Positions 1-8,189 are shown, counted from the first letter of the stretch. The stretch: 25,134 nt of DNA from Burkholderiales bacterium (GCA_005800795.1 SYEN01000020.1:1-25134); one strand, 5' to 3'. Made by a program: numbers and translations. Notes: generated by a model not told the origin, from the letters alone.

Positions 1-88
1 CAGGCGCGGGTAGCATGCCATGGTTGAAGTCGGCATTCACTCGTATGCGTCGTTACCGCCACATCCCGCAACAACACAGGAGGCCCCC

Positions 89-535
89 ATGAGCGCCACG
101 CTGTTTCACTTCTCGTTTGCCGTCAGCGATCTCGACCAGGCGCGCCGCTTTTACGGAGAAATTCTGCAGTGCCCCGAAGGCCGCAAGCTGAAAGGCCGCG
201 CGGATTTCAATTTCTTCGGCCATCATATCGTCGCGCACCTCGCGCCGGACGATGTCGTTGGCGATAAAGGCCGCAAGATCGGCGGCGCCCTGTCGACGCC
301 GCTGCGCCACTTTGGAGTGGTGATGACATTGGAGGATTTCCGGAAAGTTGCAAAGCGCGCCGATGACCTGGGCGCGATCTGGATCAACCGTCCCAGCAAC
401 ACGCAGCAAGGCACGATACGCGAACAAATGCTGATGACTCTCAGCGACGGCTGCGGCAACGCGATCGAGTTCAAGGGTTTGACCGACATTGCCAACGTGT
501 ATGCGGTAAAAGACAACGAAGCGGCCGTGGCGTAA
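89..535 (+). CDS. VOC (glyoxalase/bleomycin-resistance fold) family protein
   Basis: The product is 148 residues. It has a single vicinal-oxygen-chelate domain: an opening strand with a His (LFHFSFAVSDLDQARRFY), a middle His segment (LRHFGVVM) and a C-terminal strand with a Glu (NAIEFKG). These are the usual positions of VOC metal ligands. The family includes dioxygenases, lyases and resistance proteins, and the substrate cannot be read from sequence; the protein should be cytosolic. I chose the ATG at 89 because AGGAGG lies just upstream and the VOC strand begins at once; the longer frame from position 20 adds 23 non-homologous residues. The gene stands alone before a 206-bp gap, so its link to the next Bug gene is unclear. 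The fold is confident, the reaction unknown. Confidence 0.88.
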   Translation: MSATLFHFSFAVSDLDQARRFYGEILQCPEGRKLKGRADFNFFGHHIVAHLAPDDVVGDKGRKIGGALSTPLRHFGVVMTLEDFRKVAKRADDLGAIWINRPSNTQQGTIREQMLMTLSDGCGNAIEFKGLTDIANVYAVKDNEAAVA

Positions 536-741
536 ACCGCCGCTTCTCGAGGGATGATTCAAGCGATGTGGCGAACCGGGCCTCGCGACGATGACCGGCG
601 TGCTGCTGGCATCGCGATGTGTACCCCCTGCAGTTTACGCGCTTGAACAAGCACGCATGCACTGAATAACCACCCAACGGGGCCCTACTGCTTCGCGATT
701 GCCCCTTACAATATTCGCTTCCGTCACAGTGGAGGTGTTCC
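536..741. other. Intergenic region upstream of the first Bug gene
   Basis: No coding sequence is apparent here. A small interrupted palindrome, GCTTG-AA-CAAGC, lies at 641-652. A possible -10 hexamer, TACAAT, lies at 707-712, about 30 bp before the start codon, but no convincing -35 box stands at the right distance. A strong ribosome binding site (GGAGG) precedes the ATG at 742. The region probably holds the promoter of the 742 gene, but the exact elements are uncertain. Confidence 0.3.
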
Positions 742-1713
742 ATGAAGGTGCTTCTGAATTCGATAGTGGCGTTTGTGGCTGGCCTCCTTTGCCTCGCGCC
801 CGCCTGCGCGCAAGATGTGCGCAACTATCCCGTCAAACCGGTGCGCGTGCTGACGGTGGGCGCAGGCTCCCAATCGGACAGCCTGACGCGCATCGTGACG
901 AACAAACTCGCGGAGCAGTGGAAGCAACCGGTGGTGGTGGAAAATCGTCCCGGCGCCGGCGGGGCGCTGTCCGCCTCGATTGTCGCCAAAGCCGCGCCCG
1001 ACGGGTATACGCTGCTGTTGCAATCGTCGCAGTTCGCGGTGAATGCGGCGTTGAACGAAAATCTGCCCTATGACGTGACCAAGGATTTTGCCGGCGTTGC
1101 GTTTCTCGGCAGCAGCGCGCTGGTGTTGATGGCATCGAGCGCCACCGGTGCCAAAACCGTGAAGGATTTCGTGGCCTACGCCAAGGCGCAGCCGAAGCCG
1201 ATCCTGTTCAGCTCCGCCGGCGCCGGCAGCAGCTCGCACATGAACGGCGAGCGCTTCAAATTGACCAGCGGCATACCGGCGACCCATGTGGGCTTCAAGT
1301 CTTCGCCCGACGCCGCGCTCGAAGTGGCCGCCGGGCGCGTGCAATACGCCGTTGTCGCCACGGGCGTCGCGGCGTCGATGATACGTGCAGGGCAGGCCGT
1401 GCCGCTCGCCTTGATCTCACAACGGCGTTCCGCGGCGTTGCCGGATGTACCGTTAATGACCGAGACTTATCCTGCCTACGGGCGGGATGGCGCTTTCACC
1501 CTGGCCGCGCCGGCCGGCACGCCGCTTGCGCTGCGACGGAAAATCCATAAGGACGTGGTGCAGGCGACCGCGCTGCCCGATGTAAAAGAGCGTCTCGCGC
1601 GTATGGATTTCGAAATTGTCGTCACCGGGCCTGACGATTTTGAGAAACTGCTGCGCAACGATCTGGAGGTTTTCCGCAAGATCGGCAAGCAGGCGGGGTT
1701 GATCGCGAAGTAA
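742..1713 (+). CDS. Bug/TctC-family periplasmic solute receptor (divergent first loop)
   Basis: The product is 323 residues, a normal length for Bug (tripartite tricarboxylate transporter receptor) proteins. These proteins bind carboxylates or related small solutes in the periplasm and hand them to a TctAB membrane pair. A Sec signal peptide spans residues 1-23 with an ACA-Q cleavage site. Family hallmarks are ENRPGAGG (67-74), APDGYTLL (from about 85), a SSAGAGSSSHMNGE segment and the late LPDVPLMTE segment. The usual first-loop GGGTD is replaced by GAGSQSD (40-46), and the usual HVPYKG is HVGFKSS, so the ligand site probably differs from its neighbours. GGAGG lies 7 nt before the start. No tctA or tctB gene is adjacent. 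The ligand is unknown. Confidence 0.92.
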   Translation: MKVLLNSIVAFVAGLLCLAPACAQDVRNYPVKPVRVLTVGAGSQSDSLTRIVTNKLAEQWKQPVVVENRPGAGGALSASIVAKAAPDGYTLLLQSSQFAVNAALNENLPYDVTKDFAGVAFLGSSALVLMASSATGAKTVKDFVAYAKAQPKPILFSSAGAGSSSHMNGERFKLTSGIPATHVGFKSSPDAALEVAAGRVQYAVVATGVAASMIRAGQAVPLALISQRRSAALPDVPLMTETYPAYGRDGAFTLAAPAGTPLALRRKIHKDVVQATALPDVKERLARMDFEIVVTGPDDFEKLLRNDLEVFRKIGKQAGLIAK

Positions 1714-1768
1714 CGGCCGCTTCGGGAAAGTGGCTGCCTGCCTTGGCGCAGATACTCGCCACCACATC

Positions 1769-1796
1769 TAAGTAGCTGTTTTAATTGACATTATTT
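1769..1796 (+). repeat. Boundary motif copy a (AT-rich interspersed repeat)
   Basis: This is the only copy whose core (TAAGTAGCTGTTTTAATT) reads on the plus strand. It ends 12 bp before the ATG of the solute-binding-like gene at 1809 and lies 55 bp after the stop of the preceding Bug gene. It is much richer in A and T than the flanking genes. It could be a promoter or operator element for the 1809 gene, or a module-boundary repeat. Confidence 0.7.
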
Positions 1797-1808
1797 AAAG
1801 GCGTTGCA

Positions 1809-2498
1809 ATGAAATCCCTTACGCTGTTTTCCGGCAACGGCATGTCGTCTTCCCTGCGTGTGTTGCTGCCGCAATTCGAGCGTGCGCACGCCTGCAAGAT
1901 TGAACCACTGTACGAACCCGCGCAAATTCTGTTGCGCGAAATCACCGGGGGGCGCACCGCCGATCTCGCCATACTCGGCGGCAGTGTGATGGATCAGGTG
2001 GTGAAGCAGGGCCACATTATCGCCGCCAGCGTGCGCAAACTCACCAGCAACGGCATCGGCGTCGGCGTGTTAAATGGCGCGCCACGGCCCGACATCAGCA
2101 CGGCGGAGGCCTTCAAGCGCACGCTGCTGAACGCGCGCTGTGTCGCCTACACCACCGAAGGCGCGAGCGGCATTTACTTCGCCGGGCTGATTGAAAAACT
2201 GGGCATCGCCAATGAGATCAAAGCCAAGGCCAAGACGCGCGCCGGTGGTCTCATCGCAGAGTTCGTGGTCAGCGGTGACGCCGATATCGCCGTGCAGCAG
2301 ATACCGGAAATCTTGGCGGTGCCGGGCGTGGATTACATCGGCCCGTTACCTGCGGAAATTAACAGCATCAGCCTGGGCCGCGCAGGAATTTTTGCCAGAT
2401 CAAAGGAGCCCGTACTGGCACAGGCACTGCTGGATTTTCTGCAAACACCACAGGCGGCGGAGGTTTACCGGGCGCGTGGGTTGGAGCCGGAGTTTTGA
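1809..2498 (+). CDS. Periplasmic-binding-fold (ModA-like) protein without signal peptide
   Basis: The product is 229 residues and resembles molybdate/sulfate-type solute-binding domains. The N-terminus is FSGNGMSSSLRVLLPQFE, followed by an AQILLREITGGRTADLAIL segment and a late VYRARGLEP segment. Such domains bind oxyanions or small anions between two lobes. I see no hydrophobic secretion signal: residues 1-12 (MKSLTLFSGNGM) go straight into the first strand. The protein may therefore act in the cytosol, as a sensor or enzyme-like binder, unless the true start was missed. The ATG at 1809 is preferred over an upstream in-frame start at 1785, which lies inside the AT-rich repeat. A weak AAAGG precedes it. 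No ABC permease or ATPase gene is adjacent. Function unknown. Confidence 0.8.
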   Translation: MKSLTLFSGNGMSSSLRVLLPQFERAHACKIEPLYEPAQILLREITGGRTADLAILGGSVMDQVVKQGHIIAASVRKLTSNGIGVGVLNGAPRPDISTAEAFKRTLLNARCVAYTTEGASGIYFAGLIEKLGIANEIKAKAKTRAGGLIAEFVVSGDADIAVQQIPEILAVPGVDYIGPLPAEINSISLGRAGIFARSKEPVLAQALLDFLQTPQAAEVYRARGLEPEF

Positions 2499-2520
2499 TT
2501 GAACTACGCCCTCTCCCAAA

Positions 2521-2544
2521 CCCTCTCCCGCCAGCGGGCGAGGG
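2521..2544. terminator. Strong hairpin between convergent genes
   Basis: Two 11-nt arms, CCCTCTCCCGC and GCGGGCGAGGG, pair with one mismatch around a 2-nt loop. A partial copy of the left arm (CCCTCTCCC) lies just upstream at 2509-2517. The hairpin is between the stop codons of the converging genes at 2498 and 2557, so it could terminate transcription from both sides. There is no T-run, so it may instead be a member of a CCCTCTCCC-type extragenic palindrome family. Confidence 0.5.
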
Positions 2545-2556
2545 AACTAAAGTGGC

Positions 2557-3603
2557 TCAATCAAACTTCTGCCCCGACGCCTTGACCACGTTGGCCCATT
2601 TGGCGATCTCCGCGCGCAGAAACACGCTAAAGTCTTCCGGCGTGCTCATCACCACTTCGTTACCGGCGCGTTCGAGCCGCTCGCGGGCGTCGGCGCTGGT
2701 GAGTGCGCGCGTGGTTTCATTGTGGATGCGGCGCACGAGATCGGCAGGCATATTCGCCGGGCCGTAAAAGCCGTACCAGCCGACAGCGAGATAGCCGGGG
2801 ATACCGGATTCGGCGATGGTGGGTACTTGCGGCAACTGAGCAAAGCGTTTGCCACCGGTGACGCCGACGGCACGCACCTTGCCCGCGCGCACGGGCTCGA
2901 GCAGCGCGTTGGTGCTGCCGAAGGAAAAATCCACTTCGCCGCTCATCACGGCAAAGGCCGCGGGCGCCGCACCCTTGAATGGTACATGCGTCCAGCGCGC
3001 GCCCGACAGCAATTGAAACAATTCCCCCGCCAGATGCGGCCCGCCGCCGGTGCCAGACGAGCCGTAAGTAAATTTGCCCGGCTGCGCCTTGCCGGCATCA
3101 ACGATCTGGCGTGCAGTTTTAAACGGCACCGAGGGGTGGCTTGCCAGCATCATTTGCACGCCGGCCAATTGCGATAGATGCGTGAAATCGCGCAGCGGAT
3201 CGTACGGCAGCTTCGGCCGTATCGCCGGGTTGATGGCGAATTCCAGCGCGGACGCCATCAGCGTGTAACCGTCAGGGGCGGCGCGCGCCAACAATTCAGA
3301 GGCCACCACGCCGGTGCCGCCGGGGCGGTTTTCCACCAGCAGCGTCACGCTGTGCAGTTCGCTGAACTTGAGCGATAGCGCGCGCGCGACAAAATCCACA
3401 CCACCGCCGGGCGTATAAGGCACCAGCAGGCGCACCGGGCGCGCGGGCCACGCTTGCGCCGCCGCAGACACGGCGGACTGCGCGTGTGCAGCGGGCATCA
3501 GCGCCGTAATGAAGCCTGCGAGCAAGCCGTAAAGCATGAATGTCCTGTGCGACACCTTCGTTATCCTGCGCGTCTCTTCAGTGTCATACCGGTTGCTAAG
3601 CAT
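2557..3603 (-). CDS. Bug/TctC-family periplasmic solute receptor
   Basis: The product is 348 residues with an unusually long, charged N-region before the signal-peptide core. Cleavage is expected at AHA-Q (41/42). Hallmarks are PGGGVD (65-70), VENRPGGTG, AAPDGYTL, a THVPFKGAAP segment and IAESGIPGY. The ATG at 3603 is supported by GGAGG 6 nt upstream; a later Met at residue 23 would give a shorter, more typical signal peptide. By eye its closest local relative is the gene at 4835-5824: both share QAWPAR near the N-terminus, EFAINP in the middle and WYGFY near the end. Repeat copy b lies directly upstream. It converges on the 1809 gene and diverges from the 3760 gene. Ligand unknown. Confidence 0.93.
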   Translation of the reverse strand: MLSNRYDTEETRRITKVSHRTFMLYGLLAGFITALMPAAHAQSAVSAAAQAWPARPVRLLVPYTPGGGVDFVARALSLKFSELHSVTLLVENRPGGTGVVASELLARAAPDGYTLMASALEFAINPAIRPKLPYDPLRDFTHLSQLAGVQMMLASHPSVPFKTARQIVDAGKAQPGKFTYGSSGTGGGPHLAGELFQLLSGARWTHVPFKGAAPAAFAVMSGEVDFSFGSTNALLEPVRAGKVRAVGVTGGKRFAQLPQVPTIAESGIPGYLAVGWYGFYGPANMPADLVRRIHNETTRALTSADARERLERAGNEVVMSTPEDFSVFLRAEIAKWANVVKASGQKFD

Positions 3604-3614
3604 CTGGCGCCTCC

Positions 3615-3643
3615 AAAAATAATTAATTAAATCATATACTTAC
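3615..3643 (-). repeat. Boundary motif copy b
   Basis: Read on the minus strand, the core is TAAGTATATGATTTAATT followed by an AT-rich tail. It ends 11 bp before the ATG of the Bug gene at 3603, directly in front of its GGAGG. It lies between two divergent Bug genes. Confidence 0.75.
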
Positions 3644-3759
3644 ATGAACACATGCCGAACGCTGTGCTCGCACCACATGATGAGACACCACTGGGTACAA
3701 GGCGGTGTAGCATGTTCACTGACAGCAACCCTCTCGCACACAGTATGGAGCACCCCGGC

Positions 3760-4752
3760 ATGCGCAACCCGCAAAACATCCTTGGCCCGCTTACCCCGCT
3801 TTGCACGTCAACGGCAACTGTCCTGATAGCGGCCCTCATGCTGGCATCCGCAGCCAACGCGCAATCCTACCCCGACCGGCCGGTGCGCGTGATCGTAGCG
3901 CAAGGCCCCGGCGGCGGCACCGATTCGGTGACGCGCATCATGACACAACGATTTGTGGAAATATTTGGCCACTCCTTTGTTGTGGATAACCGGCCTGGCG
4001 CCGGCGGCAATATTGCGGGAGAAATGGCGGCCCGGGCCGCGCCCGATGGCCACACCCTGCTCATCGTAACGCCCACGCACGTGATCAACCCCAGCCTTTA
4101 CCGCAACGTGCTGTACGACGCGATCAAGGATTTCGCCGGTGTCGCGCATATCGTCAACGCGCAATACTATCTGTCGGTCGCCAACAGCGTACCAGCGGCC
4201 AACGTCAAGGAACTGTTGGCGCTGGCCAAGACTCGGTCGCCAAGGCTGACCTACGCCTCGACAGGTATCGGCAGCGCCAACCATTTGTCGGGCGAGTTGC
4301 TCAAGAGCATGGCGGGCATCGACATGACGCACGTGCCGTACAAAGGCGGTGCGCCCGCGTTATCGGCGTTGATGGCAGGCGAAGTGCAGGTGTCGTTCAC
4401 CAGCGGCGTCATCATTCCGCACGCCAAGGCCGGACGATTGAAAACCATCGCGGTCACCGGTAACAAGCGCACGCCGCTCGCGCCGGACATTCCCACCATG
4501 CACGAAGCCGGGTTGCCGGGCTACGAAGTCGTGGGTTGGTACGGCATGGCAGCCCCGGCGAAAACGCCCAAAGCCGTCATCGACAAACTCAATGCCACGG
4601 TAAACCGCGTGTTGCCGGAAACACGCGAGCGCTACGCCGCGCTCGGCATGGATCTCGCCGGTGGCAGCGCCGCTGATTTCGATGCGCTGCTGCGCATCGA
4701 ACGCGACAAATGGGCGAAAGTGGTAAAAATGTCGGGGGCAAAAGTCGAATAA
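3760..4752 (+). CDS. Bug/TctC-family periplasmic solute receptor
   Basis: From the ATG at 3760 the product is 330 residues, with a signal peptide ending ANA-Q (34/35). Hallmarks are GPGGGTD (49-55), VVDNRPGAGG, AAPDGHTL, a THVPYKGGAP segment and HEAGLPGYEVVGWYG. The start is ambiguous. In-frame ATGs at 3652 and 3712 would give a 366- or 350-residue protein with an untypical extension. The 3760 start has GGAG 9 nt upstream and leaves a conventional signal peptide. It is followed 82 bp later by another Bug gene on the same strand, probably co-transcribed. Neither gene has a TctAB partner nearby, so both probably share a transporter encoded elsewhere or serve signalling. Ligand unknown. Confidence 0.92.
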   Translation: MRNPQNILGPLTPLCTSTATVLIAALMLASAANAQSYPDRPVRVIVAQGPGGGTDSVTRIMTQRFVEIFGHSFVVDNRPGAGGNIAGEMAARAAPDGHTLLIVTPTHVINPSLYRNVLYDAIKDFAGVAHIVNAQYYLSVANSVPAANVKELLALAKTRSPRLTYASTGIGSANHLSGELLKSMAGIDMTHVPYKGGAPALSALMAGEVQVSFTSGVIIPHAKAGRLKTIAVTGNKRTPLAPDIPTMHEAGLPGYEVVGWYGMAAPAKTPKAVIDKLNATVNRVLPETRERYAALGMDLAGGSAADFDALLRIERDKWAKVVKMSGAKVE

Positions 4753-4777
4753 ACAGGGACAACGGCACGATTCCCTC

Positions 4778-4798
4778 GTTCCCGCGCAGACAGGGAAC
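4778..4798. other. Small inverted repeat between two Bug genes
   Basis: Perfect 6-bp arms, GTTCCC and GGGAAC, flank a 9-nt loop. A short T-run lies about 15 nt downstream, too far for a classic intrinsic terminator. It could attenuate transcription or help set mRNA ends between the two co-directional Bug genes. Support is weak. Confidence 0.2.
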
Positions 4799-4834
4799 CG
4801 CCCGCACACCCCACTTTTTCACCAGGACGATGCA

Positions 4835-5824
4835 ATGACACGAGTTCAAAAAATTTTTTGCGCGTTAGCCGCCGTTCTGTCGGGTGCACCGGCACTGCCA
4901 GCCGCCGCGCAAGCGCCTTCAGGACAGGCGTGGCCTGCGCGCACCGTGCGCATCATCGTGCCGTTCGCGCCTGGCGGCGGTACCGACACGGTGTCACGTT
5001 TTCTCACCGCGAAGTTTCCCGAACAAATGGGAGGCACGTGGGTGGTTGAAAACCGGCCCAGCGCGGGTGGGCTGCTTGGGGCCGATTTGGTCTCCAAGGC
5101 CGCGCCCGACGGTTACACACTGCTCGTCACCTCGCCGGAGTTCGCCATCAACCCAAGCATGCGCACGAAAATGCCCTATGACACGTTTCGTGATTTCGCC
5201 TTTATTTCGCAACTTGCCAGCGGGCAATTCATGATGGCCTGCCATCCCAACGTGCCGGTGAAAAACGCGAAAGAGCTGGTGGCACTGGCCAAGGCGCGGC
5301 CCGGCCAGTTAACTTACGGCACGTCCGGCCCGGGCGGCATCAACCACCTGGCGGGAGAGTTGCTGCAATCGATGACAGGCATCAAATGGCTGCACATTCC
5401 GTTCAAGGGCGCCGGTCCGGCGATCATCGCGGCACTCGGTGGCGAAACGGAATTCGCCCTCGCCAGCACCATCGGTCTGGTGGCCCACGTGAAATCCGGC
5501 AAGCTGCGCGGCGTGGCCGTCACCGGCACGCAGCGCTTCGCCGAATTGCCGCAGGTGATGACAGTCGCCGAAGCCGGTGTGCCCGGTTACAGCGTCACCG
5601 GTTGGTACGGCTTTTACGCGCCCGCCGGCACGCCTCAGGACATCGTGCGCCGCCTGCACGAAGAATCACGCCGCGCGCTGGCCAGCCCCGACATTCGCGA
5701 AAAGCTGGTGCGCGCCGGTAACGAACCCGTCGGTACGTCGCCTGCAGAGTTTCAGGCTTTCATACGCGCCGAATACGACAAGTGGGCGAAAGTCATCAAG
5801 CAGGCGAACCTGCGAATGGAATAA
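4835..5824 (+). CDS. Bug/TctC-family periplasmic solute receptor
   Basis: The product is 329 residues, with a signal peptide to AAA-Q (25/26). Hallmarks are APGGGTD (45-51), VVENRPSAGG, AAPDGYTL, an HIPFKGAGP segment and AEAGVPGYSVTGWYGFY. An AGGA lies about 8 nt before the ATG. Its sequence is visibly closest to the minus-strand Bug gene at 2557-3603; the EFAINP segment and the AGNEPV/AGNEVV ending correspond. The pair probably arose by local duplication with inversion. It follows another Bug gene by 82 bp and converges with the Cj0069-family gene, 16 bp away. Ligand unknown. Confidence 0.93.
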   Translation: MTRVQKIFCALAAVLSGAPALPAAAQAPSGQAWPARTVRIIVPFAPGGGTDTVSRFLTAKFPEQMGGTWVVENRPSAGGLLGADLVSKAAPDGYTLLVTSPEFAINPSMRTKMPYDTFRDFAFISQLASGQFMMACHPNVPVKNAKELVALAKARPGQLTYGTSGPGGINHLAGELLQSMTGIKWLHIPFKGAGPAIIAALGGETEFALASTIGLVAHVKSGKLRGVAVTGTQRFAELPQVMTVAEAGVPGYSVTGWYGFYAPAGTPQDIVRRLHEESRRALASPDIREKLVRAGNEPVGTSPAEFQAFIRAEYDKWAKVIKQANLRME

Positions 5825-5840
5825 ACAGGGGGATGCCGGA

Positions 5841-6914
5841 TTAGCGTTTCACCGCGGCCAGCATGGCCGCCGCGACCGGCGCCACCGCTGACTCAGGAAA
5901 CGGCGACACGCTGCTGACGTTGATTTCGCACAGCACATACGTGTCCTCACCCGATGTGCGTTTCGGCCCCAGCATGAAATCGCAGTCCCACAGCACCGGC
6001 AGTTGTTCGCGCGAAATGCCGAATAACCGCTGCAAGGCCGGTACCCACTCCTGTTCGAGTTGATGCTTCAATGATTGAAACGGCGCCAACGTCGGCGGGT
6101 GATATGACCGCGGCGTCGGTGCAGGGGCGGCCTCGGGGGGCGCACCGGGCGGCGCGGGATACAGTGCATTGATCGCCTGCAGGCCGAAGCCCTCGACAAT
6201 GCCGTGCACCAGATAACAGCGGATCATGCCTTCGGGCAAGCGCGGCTGATACACCTGATCGATCATCTTGCCGTCCCTGGCGAAATACGGCTCAAGGCGC
6301 TGGAAGAATTCTCGCAGCGGAATGATTTCTTCGACACAGCCTCGTTTGGCGTGCCGCGCACGCACCCATGTGCCGTCAATCTCCGCACCGCCCTGGGCAG
6401 ATGCCCATTCGACTTTCCACACGCCGTCGCCGCTGCTGCCGCGATATTGCTTGAGCACGCGCGCTTCGCCAGCTAAGAGTTTCGCGGGAAGATCGCGCCT
6501 TAATTGATCAAGGCCAAGGTGCAGCTGCGTATCACAGCCCCAGCCCAGCTCGCGCGTTTGATACAACACCTCCTTGGTGCCGAGCTTCAGAATAATATCG
6601 GGATGGGTGCTGACAAACACACCGGCGGCAGCGACTTCGCGCAGCAGTGCATCAAGCCTGCTGCGGTCGCGTCCGCCTTCGCTGGGGTTGTACCACACCA
6701 GCACGCCATCCAGCTGCAAGAGTTGCTGACGCACCTCATCGCAAAAGTCATCGTGGTAGACGGCGGGTTCAGCCTGTATCCCCAAAGCGTCCAGCGCCTG
6801 AAAAACCTTGAGAAAGCGGCTGTTTTCGGGCGTGGCGTTTTGCCGGGACAGGCGGTCGCCGGGGTAGAGCAACGCAACCTTACGGTTACCGGCTTGAGTG
6901 CTGACTGATGTCAT
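5841..6914 (-). CDS. Cj0069-family protein (ATP-grasp-like, function unknown)
   Basis: From the ATG at 6914 the product is 357 residues. I recognise the conserved opening VALLYPGDRLSRQNATPEN, the AVYHDDF segment, VLVWYNPSEGGRDRS, THPDIILKLGTKEVLY and LKQYRGSSGDGVWKV. These match proteins annotated as the Cj0069 family. The Lys-rich GTKEVLY and VLKQYRG segments, and the late ALCEINVSS-like stretch (here VLCEINVSSVSP), look like nucleotide and metal sites of an ATP-grasp fold, so it may join a carboxylate to an amine or thiol. No activity is established that I know of. The upstream frame to 7130 is rejected because GAGG precedes 6914 and homology starts there. It is cytosolic by sequence and lies downstream of a Bug gene with a 267-bp structured leader between. 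Confidence 0.85.
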   Translation of the reverse strand: MTSVSTQAGNRKVALLYPGDRLSRQNATPENSRFLKVFQALDALGIQAEPAVYHDDFCDEVRQQLLQLDGVLVWYNPSEGGRDRSRLDALLREVAAAGVFVSTHPDIILKLGTKEVLYQTRELGWGCDTQLHLGLDQLRRDLPAKLLAGEARVLKQYRGSSGDGVWKVEWASAQGGAEIDGTWVRARHAKRGCVEEIIPLREFFQRLEPYFARDGKMIDQVYQPRLPEGMIRCYLVHGIVEGFGLQAINALYPAPPGAPPEAAPAPTPRSYHPPTLAPFQSLKHQLEQEWVPALQRLFGISREQLPVLWDCDFMLGPKRTSGEDTYVLCEINVSSVSPFPESAVAPVAAAMLAAVKR

Positions 6915-7181
6915 GGGGGTATCCTCACCCGCGCGGTGGCGGGCACAGGACAGCGCTTGGACGAAATGTCTGGTAAGGCGGGGGCTACCAACGGGTTTGA
7001 TCTGCCGTAGCCCAGCCCGCACCGGGCGTCTGTCACGGCCCGATGATTGTGTAGCGCGATTATGGCATGTTTTGCCGAAAGGCCGTGGATCGACCGGAGA
7101 CCGCGCCGGCGCAACGAAGTGGGCGCGCATCGTTCGTGATCAGCACCCCTCGCCCTGCAAACCTCTGAAAACCTCCGGAAA
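6915..7181 (-). promoter_or_regulatory. Long intergenic leader with an 11-bp hairpin
   Basis: No gene is credible in these 267 bp. An extended stem-loop is visible. GCGG plus GGGCTAC (6978-6988) pairs with GTAGCCC (7007-7013) and, after a 3-nt bulge, CCGC (7017-7020). The loop is 18 nt. A possible -10 hexamer, CATAAT, lies on the minus strand at 7059-7064, but without a good -35. The hairpin would fall in the 5' leader of the Cj0069-family gene. It could be a regulatory RNA structure, or an imperfect terminator of the upstream Bug gene without a T-run. Confidence 0.35.
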
Positions 7182-8165
7182 CTAATCCAGCTTCACCCCC
7201 GAAGCCTTCACCACCATCGCCCACTTCGCAATATCTTCCTTAACAAAAGCGGCGAACTGCTCCGGCGTTTTGCCGATGGCCTGCAGGCCTTGCTGTCCCA
7301 GCCGTGCATTCACGTCGCTGTTGCGCAACGCCTGCTGCGATTCAGTGTTAATGCGCACCAGGATATCCTTTGGTGTGGCGGCGGGCGCGAAAAAGCCGTA
7401 CCAGTATTCGACTTCGTAGTTCGGCAAACCCGATTCGAACATGGTGGGTATGGCCGGCATGCTGGGGGCACGTTGCGGCGACGACACCGCCAGCGCTTTC
7501 AGACGATTCGCCTTGATCAGCGCAGCGGCCGCAGGCAGCGTGGAAAACATGACCTGCACCTGCCCACCCACCATGTCGGTAAGCGCCGGGCCTGCGCCCT
7601 TGTACGAGATATGCGTCATCTTGGTCTTGGTGACGTGCAAAAACATCTCGGCGGACATGTGGTTACCCGTACCGGTGCCCGCCGAGGCGTAATTGATCTG
7701 GCCGGGCCGTGCGCGCGCGAGTTCCGCCAGATCCTTCGCGCTTTTTACCGGCAACGAGGGATGTACCACCAGCACCATGGGTGTTGCCGCCAACGACGCG
7801 GCCGCCACCAGATCGCGCTGCACGTCGAACGTCAGCCGCGGATACAGGCTGGGGCCAATGCCAATTTCAGAGGAGGAACCGACCAGCAGGGTATAACCAT
7901 CGGGCGGCGATTTCACCGTAAGTTCCAGCCCCACGTTGCCTGCCGCACCGGGCCGGTTGTCGACCAGAAATTGTTGCCCCACCTGCTCGGAGAGCTTCGC
8001 TGCGATGACGCGGCCCAGAATATCCGTGCCGCCACCTGGCGCGAACGGCACGATCACGCGCACGGGTTTCACGGGGTAGGTTTGCGCGTGCACGTGAACC
8101 GTGGCGATCAGTGCCATCGCACTGAATGCAACGACAGCTACAATCCTCGAGAACTCACGCTTCAT
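7182..8165 (-). CDS. Bug/TctC-family periplasmic solute receptor
   Basis: The product is 327 residues from the ATG at 8165, with a signal peptide to VHA-Q (27/28). Hallmarks are APGGGTD (42-48), LVDNRPGAAG, PPDGYTL, a THISYKGAGP segment and FESGLPNYEVEYWYGFF. AAGGGA lies about 8 nt before this ATG; the frame extends 16 codons upstream to 8213, but that would place the start in a palindrome. A perfect palindrome lies 25-43 bp upstream and may be a repressor site. The MFS exporter gene precedes it on the same strand by 82 bp, so the two may form an operon. Ligand unknown. Confidence 0.93.
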   Translation of the reverse strand: MKREFSRIVAVVAFSAMALIATVHVHAQTYPVKPVRVIVPFAPGGGTDILGRVIAAKLSEQVGQQFLVDNRPGAAGNVGLELTVKSPPDGYTLLVGSSSEIGIGPSLYPRLTFDVQRDLVAAASLAATPMVLVVHPSLPVKSAKDLAELARARPGQINYASAGTGTGNHMSAEMFLHVTKTKMTHISYKGAGPALTDMVGGQVQVMFSTLPAAAALIKANRLKALAVSSPQRAPSMPAIPTMFESGLPNYEVEYWYGFFAPAATPKDILVRINTESQQALRNSDVNARLGQQGLQAIGKTPEQFAAFVKEDIAKWAMVVKASGVKLD

Positions 8166-8189
8166 GACTGTTTCCCTTCGATAATCACG

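Noticed and set aside
4747..5830. Identical GAATAAACAGGG at the ends of two neighbouring Bug genes (4747-4758 and 5819-5830)
   Set aside because: Only 12 nt, covering a common terminal Glu codon and the stop; the flanks differ, so it is not convincing as a repeat.
6898..7185. Possible 95-residue plus-strand gene in the 6915-7181 gap
   Set aside because: No family motif, and it overlaps the start of the Cj0069-family gene and the end of the Bug gene; better explained as a leader region.
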